From contig JAFTUI010000023.1 in NCBI GenBank assembly GCA_017466345.1, positions 62,001 to 126,000 on the forward strand: DNA of 64,000 bases, in the 5' to 3' direction. Positions 18,406-26,624 of this stretch are shown here, piece by piece. The notes beneath the pieces were generated by a model, which saw nothing but the letters and a program-made list of their open reading frames with translations, did not search any database and was not told the origin of the DNA. Each line of letters starts with the position of its first letter. The stretch's first letter is position 1. The translations under genes and the position numbers were made by a program. Origin of the DNA: Tidjanibacter sp. (lineage in GTDB: Bacteria > Bacteroidota > Bacteroidia > Bacteroidales > Rikenellaceae).

Positions 18406-18827
18406 AATTCCTTAAATTTTATAAACTCGTCATAATTTCTAATATAATCCGCTTCGGAATAGACCATCGATGCCAAAACAAGGCATACCGATCCGGAAGA
18501 GAAGTTCTCTAAGTCACGCCACATACCAGGCACAACCAACAGCCCCTGATATGGACGATTAAGGGTGAAACGCTTTTTATTAGTACCATCGTCCAGTACC
18601 ACATCAAAACTGCCACTTGCTGCCACAACCAGCTGATACAATTCTTTGTGTGCGTGCGCACCTCTCGACTCGCCACCAGGAATGTCATATAGATAATACA
18701 CACGCTCTGTATTAAATGGCACTGTCACTCCATTCTCTACAACCGAGATGTTGCCTTTGCGGTCGCTATGGTGTTTGTCAAGTTCCACAATGTAGCACTC
18801 GTCTACTGTTGTTCTCTTACCTTTCAT
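18402..18827 (-). CDS. Cupin-fold dTDP-6-deoxy-hex-3,4-ketoisomerase-like protein (second copy)
   Basis: WxcM/FdtA/QdtA family cupin, about 141 residues: DRKGNISVVENGVTVPF, YYLYDIPGGESRGAHAH (His ligands/catalysis), LVVAASGSFDVVLDDGT, VVPGMWRDLENFS. FdtA and QdtA use dTDP-4-keto-6-deoxyglucose to make the 3-keto sugar needed by the aminotransferase. The start is the ATG at 18827 (MKGKRTTVDE), 11 nt inside the upstream paralogue; the further upstream ATG would overlap that gene by 56 nt. Paralogue of 18817-19230. Confidence 0.83.
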   Translation of the reverse strand: MKGKRTTVDECYIVELDKHHSDRKGNISVVENGVTVPFNTERVYYLYDIPGGESRGAHAHKELYQLVVAASGSFDVVLDDGTNKKRFTLNRPYQGLLVVPGMWRDLENFSSGSVCLVLASMVYSEADYIRNYDEFIKFKEL

Positions 18828-19230
18828 ATTGCAACCAGGTTTTATAATCTTCGTAATTGCGGATATAGTCATCTTCGTTGTAGGGTGTCGAAGATAGAAT
18901 AAGAGCTACCGAATTGGTTGAAAAGTTGTCCATCTCACGCCAAACACCTTTTGGCACATAAAGACCATAGTAGGAGCGATTGAGCGAGAAACATTTTTTA
19001 CTCGTGCCATCATCAAGAATCACATCAAAACTTCCAGACAAGGCAATGATAAACTCTTCGTTCTCCTTGTAGGCGTGTCCTCCTCTACTCTCGCCCCCAG
19101 GTACATCATAAATCCAGTAGGCTCGTTTAATAACAAACGGAACCTGCTTGAAGTTCTCTGCGAACGAAAGATTTCCGCGTGGATCGGTGTGTTTGGGTAG
19201 AGTTACGAGTTTCGTTTCAAAATGGCACAT
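18817..19230 (-). CDS. Cupin-fold dTDP-6-deoxy-hex-3,4-ketoisomerase-like protein (first copy)
   Basis: 137 residues, same WxcM/FdtA/QdtA family: HTDPRGNLSFAENFKQVPF, YWIYDVPGGESRGGHAYKEN, IALSGSFDVILDDGT, VPKGVWREMDNFS. Near-identical layout to the next gene, so the pair is a tandem duplication that has diverged. One may be the ketoisomerase and the other may have a different product stereochemistry, or the two may form a heteromer; this is not decidable here. Confidence 0.83.
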   Translation of the reverse strand: MCHFETKLVTLPKHTDPRGNLSFAENFKQVPFVIKRAYWIYDVPGGESRGGHAYKENEEFIIALSGSFDVILDDGTSKKCFSLNRSYYGLYVPKGVWREMDNFSTNSVALILSSTPYNEDDYIRNYEDYKTWLQYER

Positions 19231-19249
19231 TGTTAGTTGACTTTACCTA

Positions 19250-20389
19250 TTATCTGTTATTATACATTATCTCGTAGTACTTTTCGTAGTCGCCAGAGGT
19301 GATATTATCCATCCACTCTTGGTTGTCCAAATACCAGCGGACAGTCTTCTCGATGCCCTCCTCGAATTGCAGAGAAGGCTCCCAGCCCAACTCCTTCTGC
19401 AACTTTGTGGAGTCAATAGCATAGCGTGCATCGTGGCCAAGTCGGTCGGTAACGTAGGTAATCAAGCCCAGCGAATGTCCCTCAGGGTTGCCCAAGATGC
19501 GGTCAACGGTCTTAATCATAACCTTAATAAGGTCGATATTCTTCCACTCGTTGAAGCCGCCGATATTATAGGTCTCTGCCACCTTACCCTCGTGGAAAAT
19601 AAGATCAATTGCGCGGGCGTGGTCCTCTACATAGAGCCAATCCCTCACATTCTCGCCTTTACCATACACAGGCAGGGGTTTGCCCTTGCGGATGTTGTTG
19701 ATAAACAGCGGGATAAGTTTCTCGGGAAATTGGTAGGGGCCATAGTTATTCGAGCAGTTGGTAACGATGGTAGGCAGACCGTAGGTGTCGTGGTAAGCAC
19801 GCACAAAGTGGTCGCTCGATGCCTTAGCTGCCGAATAGGGGCTATGGGGATTATACTTGGTGGTCTCGTAGAAGAACTCATCGCCATAAGCCTTATGCCC
19901 CTCCGAAGAGGCAACGGTTTTGAAGGGAGGCTCAATGCCCTCTGGGTGGTTCATCTTTAACGCTCCATAGACCTCATCGGTCGAGATGTGGTAGAAGCGT
20001 TTGCCCTCGTACTTCTCAGGCAGGCTCTCCCAATAGAGCTTAGCAGCTTGGAGGAGCGAGAGTGTACCCATCACATTAGTCTTCGCAAAGGTAAAGGGGT
20101 CTTTGATGGAGCGGTCAACGTGGCTCTCGGCCGCAAGGTGGATGATACCGTCAATCTGCTCATCCTGCATCAGCTTGTAGAATGCCTCGAAGTCGCAGAT
20201 GTCCATCTTCACAAACTTGTAGTTGGGCTTCGACTCGATGTCTTTGAGGTTTGCGAGGTTACCCGCATAGGTCAGTTTGTCGAGGTTGATGATGTTATAC
20301 TCTGGGTACTTGTTCACAAACAGCCTCACAACGTGCGAGCCAATAAATCCCGCACCACCGGTGATTACTATATTGCGTTTTGCTGTCAT
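19250..20389 (-). CDS. rfbB: dTDP-glucose 4,6-dehydratase
   Basis: Makes dTDP-4-keto-6-deoxyglucose, the common precursor of dTDP-rhamnose and the 3-amino sugars in this locus. 379-residue SDR protein: ITGGAGFIGSHVVRLFV (NAD-binding), STDEVYG, YSAAKASSDH (YxxxK) and NNYGPYQFPEKLIP. About 25 residues longer than E. coli RfbB, with an insertion around the SSEGHKAYGDEFFYE region. Start at MTAKRNIVITGG. Confidence 0.96.
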   Translation of the reverse strand: MTAKRNIVITGGAGFIGSHVVRLFVNKYPEYNIINLDKLTYAGNLANLKDIESKPNYKFVKMDICDFEAFYKLMQDEQIDGIIHLAAESHVDRSIKDPFTFAKTNVMGTLSLLQAAKLYWESLPEKYEGKRFYHISTDEVYGALKMNHPEGIEPPFKTVASSEGHKAYGDEFFYETTKYNPHSPYSAAKASSDHFVRAYHDTYGLPTIVTNCSNNYGPYQFPEKLIPLFINNIRKGKPLPVYGKGENVRDWLYVEDHARAIDLIFHEGKVAETYNIGGFNEWKNIDLIKVMIKTVDRILGNPEGHSLGLITYVTDRLGHDARYAIDSTKLQKELGWEPSLQFEEGIEKTVRWYLDNQEWMDNITSGDYEKYYEIMYNNR

Positions 20390-20408
20390 AAATTACAGGT
20401 TTATTTGT

Positions 20409-21260
20409 TTACGAATTTACTATACACTTTTTAAGCGACTCTCGCCACTCTGGAATATCAATTTCAAATGTTCTTTGGAACTTGCTCTTATCAAGTACTG
20501 CGTAATGCGGACGGGAAGCTTTGGTGTAATATTCAGCTGTGGTGCAAGGTTTTATCTCACACTTATTATGCCCTGCTATATGAGCAATCTCTTTTGCAAA
20601 CTGCCACCACGAGCACTCTCCGAGGTTGGTGTAGTGGTATATACCTTCGCGGAAGTTGCGCTCAGAGATAATCCTCACTATCACCTCCGCCAAATCGCCT
20701 GCATAGGTGGGAGAGCCTATTTGATCGTTCACAACTTTTACCTCCTCACGCTCGGCTGTAAGACGCAACATTGTCTTCACAAAGTTCCTACCCCACTCCG
20801 AGTAGAGCCAAGCTGTCCTGATAATAATATAGTGGCATCCCGACTCGCAAACCAACTCTTCGCCAGCAAGTTTGGTGCGACCATAGGCATTAATGGGCTG
20901 TGGATGGCTATTTTCGGTTAGCATCGCACAGCAACCTCCCATAAAGACGTAGTCAGTAGAGATATGAATCAGAAGCGCATTGTTAGACTTCGCAGCCTCG
21001 GCAAGAAACCCAACAGCTGTGGCATTGAGCATATACGCTTGTTCCTCTTCGGTTTCAGCACGCTCCACATCTGTATAGGCGGCGCAATTGATAATAACCT
21101 CTATCTCTTGTTCTGTCACATAGCGAAGTACTGTCTTGCGGTCGGTAATATCTAACTCCTGCTTGTTAGCAAAGATGTATTCATCTATCCCTGCCAACGA
21201 CACGCAACGAGCAATACTCCTTGCTAATTGTCCATCAGCTCCCGTGACTAAAACTCGCAT
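20409..21260 (-). CDS. rfbD: dTDP-4-dehydrorhamnose reductase
   Basis: Last step of dTDP-L-rhamnose synthesis. 283-residue [44 protein letters not shown] and YGRTKLAGEELV with the catalytic Tyr/Lys. Overlaps rfbC by 13 nt. Order along the transcript is rfbA-rfbC-rfbD-rfbB. Confidence 0.95.
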   Translation of the reverse strand: MRVLVTGADGQLARSIARCVSLAGIDEYIFANKQELDITDRKTVLRYVTEQEIEVIINCAAYTDVERAETEEEQAYMLNATAVGFLAEAAKSNNALLIHISTDYVFMGGCCAMLTENSHPQPINAYGRTKLAGEELVCESGCHYIIIRTAWLYSEWGRNFVKTMLRLTAEREEVKVVNDQIGSPTYAGDLAEVIVRIISERNFREGIYHYTNLGECSWWQFAKEIAHIAGHNKCEIKPCTTAEYYTKASRPHYAVLDKSKFQRTFEIDIPEWRESLKKCIVNS

Positions 21261-21796
21261 ATCTCACTGAGTTGTTTGCGATTGCGGTCTTTCTCCGAGA
21301 GGATTATTTCACTCTCATCAACACCCCACTCTACTCCTATCTTAGGGTCGTTCCAAGCAATTCCATCCTCCGATTCGGGATAATAGTACTCATCGCACTT
21401 GTATTGGAACACAGTATCATCTTCCAATACGACATACCCGTGAGCAAACCCCTTGGGAATATACATCTGGCGGTGGTTCTCGCCGCTGAGTTCGGTCATC
21501 ACATACCGACCAAAGGTTGGACTATTCTTACGAATATCGACCGCAACATCGAGCACCCTACCACGCACTACCCTCACAAGTTTTGCTTGTGCGTGTGGTT
21601 CCCTCTGAAAGTGTAAACCACGCAACACACCCTTGCGAGAGCGACTCTCGTTATCTTGCACAAACTTCACATCTATGCTCGTCAGCTCAGTAAAGTCACG
21701 TTCCGAGAAACTCTCCATAAAATATCCTCTCGGATCTTCAAACAACGTGGGCTCAACAACAAGAAGTCCCTCTATGGCAGTCTTAACGATTTGCAT
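21248..21796 (-). CDS. rfbC: dTDP-4-dehydrorhamnose 3,5-epimerase
   Basis: 182-residue cupin epimerase: [37 protein letters not shown] with the catalytic His, [20 protein letters not shown] and [10 protein letters not shown]. Normal length. Overlaps rfbA by 14 nt and rfbD by 13 nt. Confidence 0.96.
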   Translation of the reverse strand: MQIVKTAIEGLLVVEPTLFEDPRGYFMESFSERDFTELTSIDVKFVQDNESRSRKGVLRGLHFQREPHAQAKLVRVVRGRVLDVAVDIRKNSPTFGRYVMTELSGENHRQMYIPKGFAHGYVVLEDDTVFQYKCDEYYYPESEDGIAWNDPKIGVEWGVDESEIILSEKDRNRKQLSEICEF

Positions 21797-22667
21797 TCTT
21801 TACAAGGTTTATCATATACTGACCATAGGCATTTTTCTTCATTGGTTCTGCCAAGCGCAACATATCCTCGTCAGACAGCCAGCCTTTAAGCCACGCAATT
21901 TCCTCCAAGCACGACACCTGAACTCCTTGACGAGTCTCAACAACCTCAACAAATCTTGAAGCATCAAAAAGGCTCTCTTGTGTTCCGGTATCGAGCCAAG
22001 CGAAACCACGACCCATAACCTGCAATTTCAGCTCACCGTCTTGTCTGAACCGCTCATTCACTGTGGTTATCTCCAATTCACCACGAGCCGAAGGTTTAAT
22101 CGTGTGAGCCACTTCTACCACCTTGTTGGGATAGAAATAAAGACCGACAACTGCATAATTGCTCTTAGGCTCCTTGGGTTTCTCTTCAATACTCACCACA
22201 TTACCTTCCGCATCAAATTCAGCAACACCAAAACGCTCTGGATCAGGAACCCAATAGCCAAATACGGTTGCCTTCTTATGCTGTTCTGCATTATTAACAG
22301 CCTCTTTAAGCATATGGGTAAAACCTTGACCATAGAAAATGTTGTCGCCAAGTACTAAGCACGCACAATCATCACCAATAAACTCTTTGCCAATGATAAA
22401 AGCCTGCGCTAAACCATCGGGAGATGGTTGCTCGGCATACTCAAAGTGCACACCATAGTTGGAACCATCACCAAGCAGACGTTTGAACCCAGGAAGGTCG
22501 TGGGGAGTAGAGATAATAAGAATATCCCTAATACCCGCCAACATTAGTGTTGAGATGGGGTAATAAATCATTGGTTTATCGTAAATAGGTAGCAACTGCT
22601 TGCTAACACCTTTTGTAATAGGATACAATCGCGTACCACTACCACCTGCGAGTACGATTCCTTTCAT
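21783..22667 (-). CDS. rfbA: Glucose-1-phosphate thymidylyltransferase
   Basis: First step of the dTDP-sugar branch. 294 residues: [55 protein letters not shown] and [20 protein letters not shown]. Standard RmlA length and motifs. 21 nt after the ugd stop. Confidence 0.97.
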   Translation of the reverse strand: MKGIVLAGGSGTRLYPITKGVSKQLLPIYDKPMIYYPISTLMLAGIRDILIISTPHDLPGFKRLLGDGSNYGVHFEYAEQPSPDGLAQAFIIGKEFIGDDCACLVLGDNIFYGQGFTHMLKEAVNNAEQHKKATVFGYWVPDPERFGVAEFDAEGNVVSIEEKPKEPKSNYAVVGLYFYPNKVVEVAHTIKPSARGELEITTVNERFRQDGELKLQVMGRGFAWLDTGTQESLFDASRFVEVVETRQGVQVSCLEEIAWLKGWLSDEDMLRLAEPMKKNAYGQYMINLVKNANR

Positions 22668-22688
22668 AGGTTCATTTTTATGTTAATG

Positions 22689-23918
22689 TTAATCTCTATC
22701 AAAAATATCTCGTGTATATACCTTATCTTTCACATCATCAAGGGCGCTGTCGTAGCGGTTGGCTATGATGGTGTGACTATCGTTCTTAAAGCGGGTAAGA
22801 TCATTGACCACCTCCGAGCCAAAAAAGCGACTGCCATCGGCAAGTGTAGGTTCGTAGACGATAACCCTCGCTCCCTTCGCTTTGATGCGTTTCATCACGC
22901 CTTGCACTGCACTTTGACGGAAGTTGTCCGAGTCCGATTTCATCGTCAGGCGGTAGACACCTATCACACACTCCCGCTCCGAGGCTTTGTCGTAGCCATT
23001 ATTGGTGCTATACGCATAATAACCAGCCTTAGCCAGCACTTGGTCTGCAATAAAGTCTTTGCGGGTACGGTTGCTCTCCACGATGGCAGACATCATATTT
23101 TGTGGCACATCGTTGTAGTTAGCAAGTAGCTGTTTGGCATCTTTGGGCAGGCAATAACCGCCATAGCCAAACGATGGATTATTGTAGTGTGTGCCGATGC
23201 GAGGATCAAGCCCCACACCCTCAATAATTGCTTTCGTGTCGAGTCCCTTAATTGCTGCGTATGTATCGAGTTCGTTGAAATAGCTCACTCGCAACGCCAA
23301 GTAGGTGTTCGCAAACAACTTCACAGCCTCTGCCTCAGTGGTACCCATATACAACACCGCTACCTCTTCGGCAAGTGCTCCTTCTTTGAGCAGAGTGGCA
23401 AATCTCTCTGCCTCAATACTATTATCCTCAGAACATCCCACTATTATTCGGCTGGGGTAGAGGTTGTCGTATAGAGCCTTACTCTCGCGCAAGAATTCGG
23501 GCGAAAAGAGGATATTATCACAATTAAGCCTCTCTCGGATACTCCGTGTATATCCTACGGGTACTGTGGATTTAATGACGATTGTCGCTTGTGGGTTATG
23601 TGCGAGCACCTCGGTCAGGACCTGCTCAACTAATGAGGTATCAAAGAAATCTTTGTAGCTATCGTAGTTGGTCGGCACCGCAACCACCACAAATTCTGCC
23701 TCTCTATAAGCCTCCGTTGCGTCAAGCGTTGCTCTGAGATTTAGGTTTTTCTCCGTAAAGAACTTTTCGATATACTCATCCTTTATAGGGGATTTTCTAT
23801 CGTTAATAGCAGCAACCTTCTCGGGCACTACGTCCACTGCCACAACTTCGTTGTGCTGAGAGAGCAGTGTGGCTATCGACAAGCCAACATATCCCGTTCC
23901 TGCTACTGCAATTTTCAT
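22689..23918 (-). CDS. ugd: UDP-glucose/UDP-sugar 6-dehydrogenase
   Basis: 409 residues: [20 protein letters not shown] (NAD fold), [39 protein letters not shown], and [16 protein letters not shown] with the catalytic Cys. The closeness to Ugd rather than WecC is suggested by the length and by [11 protein letters not shown], so UDP-glucuronic acid is the likely product, but action on UDP-ManNAc (made by wecB in the operon) cannot be excluded. Confidence 0.9.
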   Translation of the reverse strand: MKIAVAGTGYVGLSIATLLSQHNEVVAVDVVPEKVAAINDRKSPIKDEYIEKFFTEKNLNLRATLDATEAYREAEFVVVAVPTNYDSYKDFFDTSLVEQVLTEVLAHNPQATIVIKSTVPVGYTRSIRERLNCDNILFSPEFLRESKALYDNLYPSRIIVGCSEDNSIEAERFATLLKEGALAEEVAVLYMGTTEAEAVKLFANTYLALRVSYFNELDTYAAIKGLDTKAIIEGVGLDPRIGTHYNNPSFGYGGYCLPKDAKQLLANYNDVPQNMMSAIVESNRTRKDFIADQVLAKAGYYAYSTNNGYDKASERECVIGVYRLTMKSDSDNFRQSAVQGVMKRIKAKGARVIVYEPTLADGSRFFGSEVVNDLTRFKNDSHTIIANRYDSALDDVKDKVYTRDIFDRD

Positions 23919-23964
23919 AATATACTATCTCGTGGTTTTACTTTCTCGTTTTGTATGAATCAAC

Positions 23965-25167
23965 CTATGCTGCCATTTCGTCATCCGACTCTTCTTTGGG
24001 GGCAGATCTACGGTCCAACCAATTTTGTATACTACTCCAAATACCTTTACGCTCAATATGAGTAACTCTCGCAACCACTCGCATAACACGATATATTTTC
24101 GTATTTCGGCGGATATGGTAATAGATGAAGGCATAGAGGCCAAAGGTTGCTAATGTACTCATTGCAATCACAATGTACAGCTGAACGTCTATCGAAGCCC
24201 CACACTTATACGCTATTAACCACACCAACACTACCAATGTATTCATACACAAGATTGATACTGTTGTTCCGATATGCGAGAAGCCCAAATCAATAAATGC
24301 GTGGTGGAGATGTGTTTTGTCGGGATAGAAAGGCGAAGTACCTCGTGCTATACGGGCGCTCATTACCCTCAGAGTGTCAAAGATAGGCACACACATAATT
24401 GCCAGCGAGAGTGGGATAAGGCCCAAATTATCCGCAATGGGTGTTGCATCGGTAGACATAGTGAGCATATTTCGCACAAAGGTCGAAATCAATATGCCCA
24501 TCGACAATGTTCCTGCATCGCCAATGAACATTTTGGAATGTTTGCCAAACACATTGCAACAGAAGAATGGAATGAGAGCTGCAACCATAATCGCAGCCAG
24601 AGTTACCATTTTCATATTTCCGAGTCGGAAGAAAGCATAGCCGAAGTATAGACTGGCCATAATGCAATATCCCGATGAGTAGCCATCCACACCATCTATG
24701 AGGTTTATGGCATTGATAATACCCACGCACGCAAACACGGTTATTGGCACCGAAGCCCACGCGGGTAAAATATCTATACCCCACAATCCGTGGAAGTTAT
24801 TGATTTGGTTGCCCGTAACATACACCAAGTATAGAACAATCAGAATCTCTATTAAGAAACGAATCTTGGGCGATAGACCGTGTATATCATCTACAAGTCC
24901 GACAAACATAATAACCAATACTGCGGCGATAACCGAGAGCATACTATTCAGGTTGTCGAAAAAACTGAAACACATCACACCTACCAATATACCAAACACC
25001 ACAACAATACCACCCATCACAGGAATGGGAATACGTTGTAACTTACGGGCATCGGGATTGTCTACAATATTCTTATCCTTTGCAATTCTAAGAATATGTG
25101 GCTGAAACCAGCATACAGCTAATAGTGCAGTCAAAGCTGGCAACAGAATTTGCAGAAGTACATTCAT
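23965..25167 (-). CDS. Polyprenyl-phosphate sugar-1-phosphate transferase (WecA/TagO-like)
   Basis: 400 residues, about 11 membrane segments. Motifs of the MraY/WecA family: NIVDNPDARKLQRIPIPVMGG, GLVDDIHGLSPKIRFLIE, NAINLIDGVDGYSSG, FIGDAGTLSMG and DKTHLHHAFIDLG (HxHH). It starts the lipid-linked repeat unit by transferring a HexNAc-1-phosphate to undecaprenyl phosphate. Placed second in the transcript after upxY. C-terminal 40 residues are hydrophilic and charged. Confidence 0.9.
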   Translation of the reverse strand: MNVLLQILLPALTALLAVCWFQPHILRIAKDKNIVDNPDARKLQRIPIPVMGGIVVVFGILVGVMCFSFFDNLNSMLSVIAAVLVIMFVGLVDDIHGLSPKIRFLIEILIVLYLVYVTGNQINNFHGLWGIDILPAWASVPITVFACVGIINAINLIDGVDGYSSGYCIMASLYFGYAFFRLGNMKMVTLAAIMVAALIPFFCCNVFGKHSKMFIGDAGTLSMGILISTFVRNMLTMSTDATPIADNLGLIPLSLAIMCVPIFDTLRVMSARIARGTSPFYPDKTHLHHAFIDLGFSHIGTTVSILCMNTLVVLVWLIAYKCGASIDVQLYIVIAMSTLATFGLYAFIYYHIRRNTKIYRVMRVVARVTHIERKGIWSSIQNWLDRRSAPKEESDDEMAA

Positions 25168-25232
25168 AACACAACTTTATTTTTCGGATAGCCCACAAAA
25201 CTGTGGGGAATATGGAATGATTACTTTTATGC

Positions 25233-25784
25233 TTACATCACCTCAACGAACTCGTCTTTTATCTCTACGCTGACGGCGACAAGTGAGGGGAGAGTGATAA
25301 CGAGGTGTTTGGTTTTGGAGCCTCGGACGGTTTGGAGGATACCCTCGTATCCGTCAAGCGCACCACCGACCATTCGGACAGTACGACCGCACATCAGCGG
25401 TGTAACCTCCTCTGCCGAGTAGAATTTCGGGTTGTTTGCTGCCTGCACTGCGCCGATAAATCGTTCCATATCATCATCGGGCACAATGATAGGCTCGCCC
25501 TGCTTTCCCCCCTTTTTGAATCGATATTGAAGTGTTGGTGTCTTTGCCACTATGGGGTCGAGCCTCTTGCGACAGTCGTTCACGAAGACCAAATCTCGCA
25601 TCACCGGCACCTCTCGCTTTATGCGCTTGCCACCAACCACATAGAAACGACTCTCCATAGGAGTAAAAACCTCGAAACCCTCCTCTGCCAACTGCTTGTA
25701 GGCGGGCAAAATGGCGTTCGCTCTTTTCAGATCGCGCAATGCGTACCAATGCTTTTCACTATCCACTTGCTCGATCGCCATCAT
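25233..25784 (-). CDS. upxY: UpxY-family transcription antiterminator (NusG paralogue)
   Basis: 183-residue NusG-like protein: KHWYALRDLKRANAILPAYK (NGN domain start), ESRFYVVGGKRIKREVPVMR, FVNDCRKRL and a C-terminal KOW-type region (CGRTVRMVGGALDGYEGIL). UpxY proteins of Bacteroides are the first gene of capsular loci and let RNA polymerase pass terminators in their own leader. It heads the 21-kb operon and is preceded by a leader of about 240 nt. No UpxZ-type anti-antiterminator follows, which is unusual for B. fragilis-type loci but seen elsewhere. Confidence 0.85.
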   Translation of the reverse strand: MMAIEQVDSEKHWYALRDLKRANAILPAYKQLAEEGFEVFTPMESRFYVVGGKRIKREVPVMRDLVFVNDCRKRLDPIVAKTPTLQYRFKKGGKQGEPIIVPDDDMERFIGAVQAANNPKFYSAEEVTPLMCGRTVRMVGGALDGYEGILQTVRGSKTKHLVITLPSLVAVSVEIKDEFVEVM

Positions 25785-26024
25785 ACCCTCGCTTGTTCAC
25801 ATAAGCGCATACCTCTAATTCCTGCAAGATAATGTAAATATGGCATTTTCAAGCAGTTACAAGTATTGCCAGCAAAAGTTAGCAGTAAGCCACACTGCCA
25901 TTTCGTAGGTTTTTCTTTCATTTACCTCGGCTTATTTTGCAGAAAGAGCCACAGAGTGGTCACCACTTACGAGCTTCTTTCCACGCGAAAACTCCCTTTG
26001 GGAGAGTCTACAATTATACGCGTA

Positions 26025-26056
26025 CAAAGTTGGCAAATTATTGACAATTAGGCAAA
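26025..26056 (-). promoter_or_regulatory. Candidate promoter and leader of the polysaccharide operon
   Basis: On the minus strand TTTG (26053-26056), a 20-nt spacer and CAACTTTG (26025-26032, one mismatch to TAnnTTTG). Transcription would start near 26018, giving a leader of about 235 nt before upxY. The leader contains a hairpin (CTCCC/GGGAG, 25992-26004, followed by TTTT on the minus strand) that could be a leader terminator, and a perfect palindrome AGTGGTCACCACT near 25955. Two 19-20-bp near-copies (26032-26050 and 26052-26071) lie over the promoter. No inverted repeats for promoter inversion were found. Confidence 0.35.
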
Positions 26057-26200
26057 TTTTTCGACAATTATTTTCACCCCAACCACGGTCTCAAAATTAC
26101 CCCCCCCGAAATGCATTGACAATCAATACATTACACCTATAAGTGTAGCAAATTACCACAAAAACAACGATTTGGGTGTTTTGAGAGGACTATAAGGAAT

Positions 26201-26295
26201 GAGAGTGATGAGAGTGATGAGAGAAATGAGAGATAAGAACTCCCATAACTCCCATAAGCCTTAGGACTATTGACGTTAGACGTTAGACGTTAGAC
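26201..26295. repeat. Cluster of short tandem repeats
   Basis: Three arrays in a row: four 9-bp units of GAGAGTGAT (two exact, two imperfect, 26201-26236), two units of AACTCCCAT (26238-26255) and three and a half units of GACGTTA (26272-26295). They lie between the polysaccharide promoter and the ppdK terminators, where nothing is coded. Such arrays can vary by slipped-strand pairing. Confidence 0.8.
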
Positions 26296-26298
26296 AAA

Positions 26299-26329
26299 AG
26301 CGAGTAGTAGGCGCACAAGAAAACCACCT
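26299..26329. repeat. 31-bp direct repeat, copy 1
   Basis: Perfect 31-bp match with 26517-26547 (begins AGCGAGTAGTAGGCGCACAA, ends in ACCACCT). Copy 2 runs into the ppdK-proximal terminator; copy 1 is followed by a shorter stem. Together with the two terminators this suggests local duplication of the ppdK 3' region. Confidence 0.85.
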
Positions 26330-26404
26330 TTGTGGGCGTCAGAGTGCGCTTTTGTGTAAATGGTTCTACCCAAACGAGTGCATATCACTGAGGGATTTTT
26401 GCGA

Positions 26405-26458
26405 CAAAAAAAGGAGCGGGCTCCGCAGTTTACTTAGCGTAAATGAGGAGTCCGCTCT
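26405..26458 (-). terminator. Distal ppdK terminator
   Basis: Minus-strand stem of 11 bp (arms 26414-26424 and 26447-26457, one G-T pair) with an inner TTTAC/GTAAA stem and a tract of seven T residues (26406-26412). Same inner loop design as the proximal terminator. Confidence 0.85.
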
Positions 26459-26516
26459 CTGAATTTTGGTGCAAAAAGCACCAGCGAGATGTGCTCGCGG
26501 CGGGTGCGATTTGTAG

Positions 26517-26547
26517 AGCGAGTAGTAGGCGCACAAGAAAACCACCT
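26517..26547. repeat. 31-bp direct repeat, copy 2
   Basis: Perfect copy of 26299-26329. Its last nine bases form the descending arm of the ppdK-proximal terminator, and its central AGAAAA gives that terminator the T tract on the minus strand. Confidence 0.85.
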
Positions 26548-26580
26548 CCGAAGTTTACTCTCGTAAATGAGGAGGTGGTT
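26535..26580 (-). terminator. Proximal ppdK terminator
   Basis: Minus-strand stem AACCACCTCC/GGAGGTGGTT with an inner TTTAC/GTAAA stem, followed by TTTTCTTG. Lies 44 nt past the ppdK stop. Confidence 0.85.
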
Positions 26581-26624
26581 TATCGAGGTGCAACGACCTA
26601 ATCGCCTACAAGGCGCGGTCGCAA

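Noticed and set aside
26201-26295. CRISPR array
   Set aside because: Units are 7-9 bp with no spacers and there are no cas genes in the window.
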